Assembly: GCA_012184525.1 (NCBI GenBank)
Contig: WOFQ01000002.1
Coordinates: 1,116,001-1,180,000 of the forward strand
Source of the DNA: Xenoacremonium recifei
Lineage: Eukaryota; Ascomycota; Sordariomycetes; Hypocreales; Nectriaceae
Length of the DNA: 64,000 nt
Reading direction: 5' to 3'
The number at the start of each line of letters is the position of its first letter. Within the stretch, counting starts at the first letter, position 1. The position numbers and the translations under genes were made by a program. Shown here one piece after another: positions 44,095 to 53,300 of the stretch. The notes below the pieces were generated by a model, which saw only the letters and a program-made list of their open reading frames with translations, ran no database searches and was not told the origin of the DNA.

Positions 44095-46291
44095 TCAAGT
44101 CGAATCTCCGCCGCTACCTGGCGAATTGTCCATCTGCGTGTCCGTCAAAAACTCATTCCAGAGCGCCCACTCCTGAGGCGGCGTTTGTCCCAACGGTGCA
44201 TCAAAGTCCACATTGAGAAGTTCAGGTGGGTATTCGAAGAGATATGAAGGATCCATGGTCATGGAGTCGTAGGGTTGTGATGTGAGACTCGTTGCAGGCA
44301 TCTCGAAAGTGACCGGAGCCATTGTCTGAAACGGCTCTATTTGCACTTGTGGCTGTGATACAGGGGGCACGGCCTCTAATGGGGGGTTATCAATAGTGAG
44401 TCTCTTCAGCATTGCCTCTGCTCGCGCCGCCTTGGCCTTCTTGAGCAGCTTCTTGATCGGCCGCCATAGGGATCCTGTAGCCGTGTCCGCGATGATGTCC
44501 CTCGATGTTGGGAAGAAGCGATCCACAACAGTCCAGGCGCGGTCTGCCAGTCCGCCCTCTGGCTGCACGCACAATTCAGCCAGCGCCACAGCCAACGGAT
44601 GCCACTGCACGTAGGTGTCTGTCCACCAGGCGAAGCGACCATCCCAAGGATGCTGGGCCATGCGCTCGAACAGTTCCATGACAGACACAGCAGTGCGCAG
44701 CATGGTCTCGCGGGAGACGCGCGGACGGGTAGCGGCGGCTGCGGGCTTCGTTGTAAAGGGGTACTGGATGTTGAGCCATAGCTTGAGGATGACGACGCGG
44801 GCGATCTCAGATGCATACAGCGACGGTAGATGTGCAGGGTCGGCGGTGTGTATGAAGGCGTCCTCGAGCCGGCGGATATGCGCGATCAGCTCGTCCTCAG
44901 TGTACAGGAAATGCTCTGCCTCTCCCGCGGCGTTGGTGTGCGGATGTGACATGAAGCCGAAGATGCCCGAGCACATAGCCGTGCACATGCAGATAACGTT
45001 CTCTGGCGGCGCGCCCTGCTTTGGAGGGAGTGGCCCTGTAGACTCAGGTGAGAACTCGTCGTCGTCGATGGGAGTCGGCATGACAGTATTGTAGGCGGCA
45101 CGAGAAAGGATGGCGTCGGAGCCCCGGTCTTCGGAGCCGCGCACGTCGAGCACGACGATGAAATGCCATAGCCGGCGCCGCATCTCGGCTACGTAAGGCG
45201 TGAAGCGGTGGCCGTCGCCGTCGCGGTGTAGGCCTTGGGCTTGAGCGAGGCGGATGAGGAGAGAAGTGAGAGCCCAGGAGCTGCGGTCGTGGGAGTACCG
45301 CCGCATCATAGCCTAGATCCCGGTCAGAGAAGTTTATTTAAGCAAAGTCATGGGATCGTACCGTGTAGAGTGTGAATGCTTGGAGAGTTTCCAGCTCGTT
45401 GCTATTGAGGTAGTCTGCTTCGGCGAGAGCCTGCTCAACGCCATTGCGATACCTCGCAGCCAGCACATCTCGCGTCTCACCGAATTGTTTCAGACACATC
45501 TCGGATTCTAGACTGGCAATGGCGCAGAAGTAGATCGCGAAGACGAGGGCATTTAATGCCAGAGGAAAGGGGTGCTCTTGAGGAGACTCTGCGAAGGCTT
45601 GTAGTTGTTTTGCGATGGTCGGGCGATGGAGGAATTTCATGAGCGGATCGACGTTGCGTGCGTAGACGGCCCAGAGACGGATCATGACATCGCGGGGTGG
45701 ATGAGTTAGTTTGTCGCGATCAGTGTAATATGGATTCCCGAGGATAAAGCCTGAGGGCTTCATAGTTGATAATGAGGCTGTGGCTTCGAGCGACTCTGGG
45801 CTCTCCTCGTCTTCGTCTTCATACTCATCCTCCGAGGACTGTTCCAACGCTTGTCGGATGCCCTCAACCTCCTCACACAAATTTCCCCAGAATTCTCCAC
45901 TCAAGTATTTCACAGCAGCTTCAGACACTGGTTCTTGCTTGACCATCACCACCACGGGTTTCGGCGCCTCAGCAGCGGGTTGTGACTCTGGGACCGCAGC
46001 AGCTGTAGGCGCCGTAGATCCCGAGTCCATGACAGCATTCAGGTCCAGCCCGCGCAGCTTCTCCGGATCTGCCTTTCCCACAATGCTCTCCAGCCGACTG
46101 ATCCGGTCCAGCAGCTCATTCTGTCGCGGCTTGGGCACGCGCCGGGTCGGCTTGCGCGCGGGATAGACGCACTCGAGGCCGAAGCGGGAGCAGCCCGTGC
46201 AGCAGGGCTGGACCTTGTCGCATTTGATCTTGCGCTGGCGACAGCTCGCGCAGCTGAGAACCTTGGCTGGCCGGGTCTCTATATGGCTCAT
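44095..46291 (-). CDS. Zn2Cys6 fungal-specific transcription factor
   Basis: Two exons on the minus strand, 45362-46291 and 44095-45312, giving 715 aa. The start is the ATG at 46291 (MSHIETRPAK); the frame above it begins with GTG. The binuclear zinc cluster has Cys14, 17, 24, 31, 34 and 41 (CASCRQRKIKC, CTGCSRFGLEC), then a basic linker and a short heptad region (LLDRISRLESIVG) for dimerisation. An acidic run at about 155-170 separates it from the fungal_trans middle-homology region, which contains LQAFTLYTAMMRR, TSLLIRLAQAQGLHRDGDGHRFTPYVAEMRRRLWHFIVVLDVR and RAAYNTVMPTPIDDDEF. The C-terminus is rich in Pro, Gln and Asp and may activate. The gene diverges from the DUF1772 gene, with paired CGGAC sites in between. 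Its target is not known. Confidence 0.92.
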
Positions 46292-46594
46292 CTTGAAGGA
46301 AAAGGACACAAACAGGGGGGTATCATGGAATTGCGCGAGAGAGAGAATTGGCGATGACGTTGGTGAAGCAAAAATGGGCCATCAGGTCGTTCTCACCAAG
46401 TGCCGCTAGGGTGTTTGGATTGCCTGCGTTTGGTCGGTAGTCAGATTTTGGGGACCACACTTGTGATCTCCCGAGTCGGCCTGAAGACATCCCTGGCTTA
46501 CGCTTTGCTTTTTGCGCGCACACTTCATCCTGAGGTCTCGTGTTTCCTGGCTTTGAAGTAGAAAGGATTAGAGCCATATTAATATAACTCATTA

Positions 46595-46613
46595 TGAGAT
46601 CAACTTGATCTCA
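46595..46613. promoter_or_regulatory. 19-bp perfect palindrome
   Basis: TGAGATCAA, one C, then TTGATCTCA: perfect 9-bp arms about one base. An 11-bp copy of its left half plus centre (TGAGATCAACT) recurs at 46976-46986. It is a candidate dimer-binding site, with the factor unknown. Confidence 0.5.
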
Positions 46614-46878
46614 AAAACCATAAGAGACATTAGAGTCCTCATGGCTTCATGGCAGAATCTCTTCCCTCGGTAGTGTGGATCAGACCCGAACAGATAAGTC
46701 TCATTCCGGCTTTGTCTTCTGACTTTGATGCAAATGGTGAAGGGCGCCAGGACGACACGAAATGTTCACAGAAAGATTCATGAAAGAAAGACTCTTGGGC
46801 GGCCCTCTCAGATACTTCAGGCTTCTTTATATCCCATCTTACATCCTTCTTAGCCTGTGATCGACCCCCGGCCTGCGT

Positions 46879-46906
46879 CGGACTCTCTCGGTCACTGAGA
46901 AGTCCG
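46879..46906. promoter_or_regulatory. CGGAC inverted repeat 1 (candidate Zn2Cys6 site)
   Basis: CGGACT at 46879-46884 is matched by AGTCCG at 46901-46906. The arms extend inward (TCTC and GAGA) apart from one extra base in the left arm. Zn2Cys6 dimers typically bind CGG triplets in inverted, everted or direct arrangement, so this fits the class of regulator encoded next to it. Confidence 0.45.
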
Positions 46907-46925
46907 GATTGTCCTTGAGCGCCGT

Positions 46926-46949
46926 GCCGGACCCACTCCCGTGTCCGGC
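46926..46949. promoter_or_regulatory. CGGAC inverted repeat 2 (candidate Zn2Cys6 site)
   Basis: GCCGGAC at 46926-46932 and GTCCGGC at 46943-46949 are perfect 7-bp inverted arms separated by 10 bp. It lies 20 bp from repeat 1 and just upstream of a TATA-like sequence for the rightward gene. Confidence 0.5.
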
Positions 46950-47066
46950 CCTGGGCTACTTATATGACGTCCTTCTGAGATCAACTCTAGGAACTACATA
47001 ATATGAAGACAACAATATTTCACATAAAATCAGTGATACAAGGTATCTCTCGAATCTATCATCTGC

Positions 47067-47657
47067 ATGGCAATGTCTGTCTCGGCACAAGAAACAAACA
47101 GGTTCATTACCTCAATGCCGTTCACAACTCCCTCTCTACTCGCCGTCGCAACCGGCATACTGGGCTCAGCATGGTCCTCAGGTACTTGACTCATAACTTG
47201 TAGCTTATAGCACTCTAAAGACTCACTTCTCTGACCTCTCGCAGGTGCCATTGCCAGTATCTCCTTAGTGGGCATCCCCGCCGCTCTGGCAGCCCCAGAA
47301 ACCTCCGCTCGCGTCTGGGCTGAGCTCTACAACCGCGGCGTCAGCATCATGCCCAAAATCGCAGTCACCGTTGCAGGAGCCTACCTCTACGCGGCTTATG
47401 ATGCCCGCAAGCGGACGGGAATATGGAAGGGCTTCGTCGTGGCGGCTGCTCTAGCCATAAGTATCGTGCCGTACACCCTGGCGACTATGTTGCCTACGAA
47501 TGATGCACTGCATGCGATAGCCGCGGGAGCATCCACTGCGAGCGAGACTGAGGTTTCGAGGTTGGTCGGGAGATGGGGAGTCTTGAATTTGGGACGCAGT
47601 TTGCTTCCCCTCGCCAGTGCTTTTGCTGGAGTGGCGACATTTCTTGGGAACTTGTAA
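47067..47657 (+). CDS. DUF1772 / anthrone oxygenase family membrane protein
   Basis: Two exons, 47067-47181 and 47245-47657, giving 175 aa. In-frame ATGs at 47073 and 47115 would give 173 or 159 aa; the 47115 start (MPFTTPSLLAVATG) fits the family length best. Predicted membrane helices are near the N-terminus (LLAVATGILGSAWSSGAIASISLVGIPAAL), at IAVTVAGAYLYAAYDA, at GFVVAAALAISIVPYTLATM, and at the C-terminus (SLLPLASAFAGVATFLG). The family motif MLPTNDAL and the late VGRWGVLNLGRSLLPL block match DUF1772. Some members are noranthrone or anthrone oxygenases of polyketide pathways, but many have no known substrate. No polyketide synthase is present in this window. The gene faces away from the Zn2Cys6 regulator, which may control it. 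Confidence 0.85.
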
Positions 47658-47926
47658 ATTTTAGGGCCTCTAAGGGAGGGGAAAAGTCTGCTATGGACAG
47701 TGGTTGTACAATATTATGAATGAGACACGTTTTATCTATTATGAGCTGCCAATATGCTCATGAACCTTCATTATAAATCCTCGTGCCCTAATATGCAAGC
47801 ATGGAGATCGGTGAATTGACGACCTGACGAAAAAGCAGGGAGAGCTTGGGCCCGGGACTAGGTTGGTGTTATCTAAATGCTCACAATACATCCTCACTCC
47901 CTCATTTCCAGTTTCAGTGCTCAAGA

Positions 47927-49514
47927 TCAATCCAATTCCTCTACTTCGTCATCTTTGAGCTCTCGATATCGCCCTTCTCGCATTGCTGCTTCCACTGGGT
48001 TTTGCACATCCATCACACCCGTCGCTTTGAGACTACATACTATGTTAGCTGCTGTTTGCTTGTGTCTGGGGAGAAACATACCGTTCGAAAAGAACGAAAA
48101 GACGTTCAGCCTCGCGCTCTTTTTCTTCATCGGTCATCTCTGGTAGCTCCACTTCCGTCTCCGCGTCAATGAACTGTCCCGTGATTGGGTTGATTGGCCT
48201 TTCAGAGCTAGAGCCGCTTGCTGCGTTTGTGTCGGAGGCAGAGGCGGGCACTGGGATGTTGCGCTGGAAGAGGTAGCCAGATGCCAGGCCATAGCCAACA
48301 TTCTCCACAAACTTTGACGCGTCTTTGTCTGACATATCGAAGAGGAAGCCGGATATGGCGTCTCGCAGTTTCGGACACATCGGATTAGAAAAGTTACTGA
48401 GGAGTTTTGCAGAAAGGGTCTCGCCCCGGCCCAATACCTTCTCCCGATCTTCCGCTGTAGGCAACAGGGATTCGCGGAGAAACTGTTTCCGATCTTCTGG
48501 AGCACTTTCATAAATCTTCCACAAAAGGCTGATCAAAGGCGTGACGGAGACTTCGAGGTCGTTGTCCTGATAGGTTCTGATTGCCCGGTCAAGCAGCTGA
48601 ACCAATCTTGCTAGAACCTTGTCCGGTTCATCCGCAAGGAAAATCCCAGCCTGTGCTTTCTCGTCGTCGTAATCAATGCTCATCAAAGCATTGGCTAGAG
48701 GACCGTAAATGCCGTCCAGTGGCCGAGCCTCTGGTATGTCCCCCCTCCAAAGCAATGCGGCTAGATGAGGAACAGCTGGGGAAAACTCCTTTGCTTGTGA
48801 CGGGCAGAAATGAAGAACGTTGAACATGAGTTTCAGAATTTCGGTAAGCGCCATATCCTCCATCGGATCTGGTTTGGTATCTTGTGATAAGCGCTCCTTG
48901 TGCTGTTCTAAATGTTTGACGATATGTTGTGCAAGGTGGTGATTTTCGATGAGATCGTTAAGATCTGGGTTGGTGTACGTGATAAGAAAGAGTATTCGAC
49001 AAGAGAGAAATTCGTCGTCGAAGGCTGTTCGTTCTAGAAGATCACAGAATCGAGGGGCAGAGTTCTGTCCAGCGACTAGCTGCCTGGTGCTGGGATTCAA
49101 GACCATGGAGTTTGCCAATACTCTTTGGGCACCTCGAGAGGTTTCGAGGTCAGTGCTGTCAAAGGTATACTTCAACAGCATGGAAATCCCCTAGCCAGTC
49201 TATCAGACACAGGATCAGAAGTCTGAGAATAACATGCTTACCTTCTCGGTGAAGATGGGGTCGGCTCCTCTCGGATCCCGTCCTTCAAGCTTGAGCTGAA
49301 GCAGAGCATCCTGCCGCTCTACAGAAATCAGCATATGTGACCCTTTCAGACTGTGGAATGAATGAATGACCTTGAGGGGGCAGGTTTCCGCTTTCTTGGT
49401 CCTTACAAAGCTTCTCAACGAGGTCTGTGACCCGGCGCAGCTTGCCTAACGATTGGGGGTTAGTTATCGAAAGGAACATTCAAGAAAGATATCCTCACCT
49501 TGCAAAGACATCAT
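47927..49514 (-). CDS. ric8: Ric-8 (synembryn), G-alpha guanine nucleotide exchange factor and chaperone
   Basis: Five exons on the minus strand: 49499-49514, 49371-49445, 49242-49318, 48082-49190 and 47927-48032, giving 460 aa. The first exon codes MMSLQ and one base. Landmarks of the armadillo-repeat Ric-8 fold are EGRDPRGADPIFTEKGISMLLKY, STRQLVAGQNSAPRFCDLL, RILFLITYTNPDL, LKLMFNVLHFCP, DDNLEV-like ISLLWKIYESAPEDRKQFLRESLLP, and GYGLASGYLFQ. The C-terminus NPITGQFIDAETEVELPEMTDEEKEREAERLFVLFERL...NPVE is typical. It promotes folding and nucleotide exchange of heterotrimeric G-alpha subunits in the cytosol and at the membrane, and is needed for conidiation and virulence signalling in several fungi. 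It diverges from rif1. Confidence 0.94.
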
Positions 49515-50310
49515 CGCCTCAAATAAATGAGAACGCAGGTGCCTAAATAGAGATTAAGTCTGTTGAGGTGCGAGGATTCATCTCACAACCTGATATCGGT
49601 ACGGAGTCTCATGAGTTGAGGTTAAGGAGTGGAGGTGCTTTAGACAGCTCGGACCAGCGCTATATCTCAGAAGGAGGCCAAGAGGCGTATGAGTAAGGCA
49701 GGCTTCAGCCACACTTGGTAACTCATAAAAGTCATACAAATTAGGAATTAACGCTACATATTTGGAAATGTCGACCGCGTCATGCAGGTCTATGTTATCC
49801 ATAACATATTTCATATTATGCTTCTCATCAGCGCCTTCTGCTGTTGTTAGTTGCATGTGTCTAGACTCGTGACCGCTGTAGTCCAGGGGCTTTAGGGACT
49901 CTCCTCCACTGAAAAACGTTGGCCAAACCCCACACTTACCAGCAAAAACCAGAAACCAGCCATCGCAACACGTGACGCACGGACCACCAATTTAAGGGCC
50001 GCCTCTCCGGCGCGTCCCAACGCGTATTATTGGGGAAAGACCCGACCGCGGGCGCGATTGTGGAGGCAGGACTCGCTGATAATAATCCTGATGTGACAAT
50101 CTCGATTATATTGGTCTGGGCCTCCACTCACACAGCTGCTTCAACTTCCAGACTCTCCGCATATACTCTTCTTTAATCGGTTGTTGCTTGAGTTTATTTC
50201 GCCCTTTTTCTTCTTGATTTGCTAGCTGCTGTATCGAGTCCTCCTTCATGAGTTGCTAACCGCTCTGGTCGTTCTCCTGCTGTCAAGATCGCCTCTGCTG
50301 CCGGGCAGCC
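49515..50310. other. Divergent promoter, ric8 / rif1
   Basis: This 796-bp region has a CACGTG box at 49969-49974. An open minus-strand frame (49578-49856, 92 aa) has no recognisable similarity and is not called a gene. It could be an upstream open frame in the ric8 leader. Confidence 0.5.
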
Positions 50311-53300
50311 ATGGCATCTACAGTCCAGGCTTCACACCTCGAAACCCTGACCGCGAGGCCCCCGACACCGCCTCGCGAAACCCATCGAGAAACCGGCGAT
50401 GTCTCTCTGAAGGGCCTTCTTCGACGAAGCCCTACCGACGACGCTCGATTGAGTCTGCACACGCCTCCGAACGCTCCCTCGTCGATAGGGGCGCCCAAGT
50501 CGTCGACTCGCTTGAGGAAAAAAGTCGAGTGGTCAACCCATACCGAATACAAGGATCCTCCAGAGTACCGGCAAGGACGGATCAAATCCTCTCCGTTCTC
50601 TGCACCCTCGTCTGCTTCTTCGAAGCCGGTCAAGGGCATCCTGAAGCCATCGCCCTCCCCGAACCCTCTCGCCTCCTCCCTCGGTAGCCAGCTCGATGGC
50701 CTGGCAACCCCGGCCAACATCACCGAGATGTTGGACTCGACGATAAAACAGCTGGCCGGGTCCGACCGTGACTCGCGCCTCGACGCCTATATGATGCTCT
50801 CCCGAGCCCTGAAGGCATCGAATAACCTTCCTGATCGAGTTGCGCTGCAGGACAAGATGAGTCTCTTCATGCAATTCATCCAGCGAGACATCCTGTCCAA
50901 AAATGCCAATGGCATGCCCGATACATCTCTGGTCAACCATGCCCTGAATCTCCTGACTACTTTTCTCCATTTCCAGGCTATTGCCTCAACTCTCACCTCC
51001 GACTTTGGCATTTTCATCATCGATCACTGCATCCGATGTTTCAGTGATCCCACTTCACCAAAAGACCTGATCCGACATCTAATGCAGGTGGCCGCCTTCC
51101 AGTCGTTCTCAGCCAAAGTCATGACCTTTGATCGGGTCGGCAAGTTGGTTGTGTGTCTTCACGATATCGAGGAGCATATCACCGGCAAGAGCATCATCAT
51201 GGGCCGAATACAGATTTACAAGAGGCTGATAAGGCAGTCTCGCAATCACATGGCCTGCCATACTATATGGCTGAATGACATGTTCAATGATATGCTCAGC
51301 ACAATCAAGGACATTCGGGCTCAAGCCATCAGTCTAGCCACCGACGCTGGCTTTGCCTTGCGGAACGAGAAGCAAGTACTGCGGAAAGTGACGGAAATCC
51401 TCCAAACCTCTGACGAAGAGCAAACCTATATCGAGTTCTACATGAAGAAGCTGGAGGAGATGGTCAAAGGAAAACAACAACCGCATATCGTGCCGCAAAT
51501 TTGGAGCGTCATTATCCTATTCCTCCGATGCCCGCTTGACCGCTGGCAATACTTCAACCCATGGCTGAAGCTGGCCCAATCAGCCTTCAACGTCACAGAT
51601 GGACAGACGAAACAGGAAGCAAACTATGCCTGGAACCGATACGTGTACCTGTCGCTCGTCGATGCGAAGATGCCACCGAAGGGCTTGGCGTTACTCACTC
51701 AACCACTTGTCTCTCAGTTACGGCGAAAGTTCAATGCCAAACAGGTCGAAGACGGAATGAGGCTTCGCAGAGTTGTCATTGGGGGTATTTGCAATCTTTA
51801 TTACTATGCCTTTCGACCAAGTCATGACAACGTCTTCATCGACACAGCATGGGATCTTGCCGTCAAGCCGATCATGGCACAGCTGATTGAGCTGGAAGGG
51901 AAGCCCGAGGCATATGGAGACTCCATGATGCAAGCGTCGCGCATTCTGGCTGGGCTTCTGGACGTCTCAACACCACGTGGATGGAAGGAAGATCGCGTGA
52001 GGGACTCGGTCCTCGTCTCAGCCGAGGAACTCCCAACTATCGATCCTTACTGGATACGGCGGAACTCCGAAAAGGTCTTCAAGGTTGTCGGCCCTATCTT
52101 GGAGAAGAAGTTCTTGGATCTTGCCAACAATGAAAGCATCACATATCGACTATGGCAAACGCTTGTTGGATCTATTGCTGCAGCCTCAGCCAAAGACATC
52201 AAGGTCTCAGATGACACCGCGACCTTCTTCGCTCATGCCTTCGGACTCCTCCACACCGTCTGGTCTACAGGATCATCTAGTGACGAAGGGCCCTTGAACC
52301 CCAAGTTCCTCCCGAGTGTCAAAAACTTTACTCGGGTCCTCGTTGATGGTATGGGTGTACTTCCGTTCACTGAGAAGAAGCTCTCAATGTCTGTCACGAA
52401 CACTTTCGAACCTGTCGCAACACCGTCCCATCGGCCCGATCGACAAGACCAGTCTCAGGGTATTGTCCGGCCGCCTATCTTTCATCTGTTTGCCATGTTT
52501 TCCTCGATACCTACTGGCGGGGCTGATGACGAATCACTCTGCGAATTCGTCCAAACCGTCTTCGAACCATTCTTCAACGACAGAAACACCAAGGGCAAAA
52601 TCGAACTTGCCAGAGAGATGCTGCGGTTGCTCCCTCGCAATACTCTCTGTCCTTACGGCCCCTGGGTTTTAGCTGCGCAGAATCTGCGCCTTCCTCTCGA
52701 GCAAAGCCGCACGCTCTCGGACCCTAACCCTACCAGCAGTGACCGGCTCCTAGGGCCCGAGTATCGCGAAATAGTGTCACTCCTGGAACGCGGCTTGGTC
52801 TCACATCCGAACTTGCCTTCTGAGCAGTGGTTCTCTTTGTTCAACTTGTTGTCTGATCATGTTGTGCTAGAATGCGGTGATGCTGGTCGAGCGCTTGGCA
52901 TTGTCGAGCCCCTGGCGAAGATACTCCTAGATAACTTCTTTGGGAGTACGATGAAGCCCAACGCTACTGTACTCAGCGTAACGACCACGCTCTTCAAGAT
53001 TGCGAAGCTGCCGAGAGACCGCCCAGCCGTGGAGGTGGCTCGAAGACGACTTTGGGGAGCCCCGCCCACCGTATCCCGAGCTGCGTCCTTCGACCCTTTT
53101 GATAATCTCTACAGACTGGGTAGCCAGACGATGATTTTCTTGTATGAGCAGAAGGCCGAGTTCCAGGACGATGCGGCAGTTACCTCGTGCATTGAGACGA
53201 TGATTTCTTTCCTCCTTGTTTCGTTTTCCCAAGTCGGCATCAAGACCTTACTCAAGATGAACGACGGCCTCGGACCATGGATTCAGGACGACAATGCCCA

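Larger units (their letters stand above)
46292..47066. promoter_or_regulatory. Shared divergent promoter of the Zn2Cys6 regulator and the DUF1772 gene
   Basis: This 775-bp region holds a perfect 19-bp palindrome at 46595-46613, two CGGAC inverted repeats at 46879-46906 and 46926-46949, and a second TGAGATCAACT copy at 46976-46986. A TATA-like TTATATG lies near 46960, about 105 bp before the rightward ATG. The density of symmetric motifs is far above that of other intergenic regions in the window. Confidence 0.6.

Noticed and set aside
49578..49856. 92-aa minus-strand frame upstream of ric8
   Set aside because: It is not homologous to the Ric-8 N-terminus and has no recognisable domain. The ric8 model is complete without it. 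It may at most be an upstream open frame.
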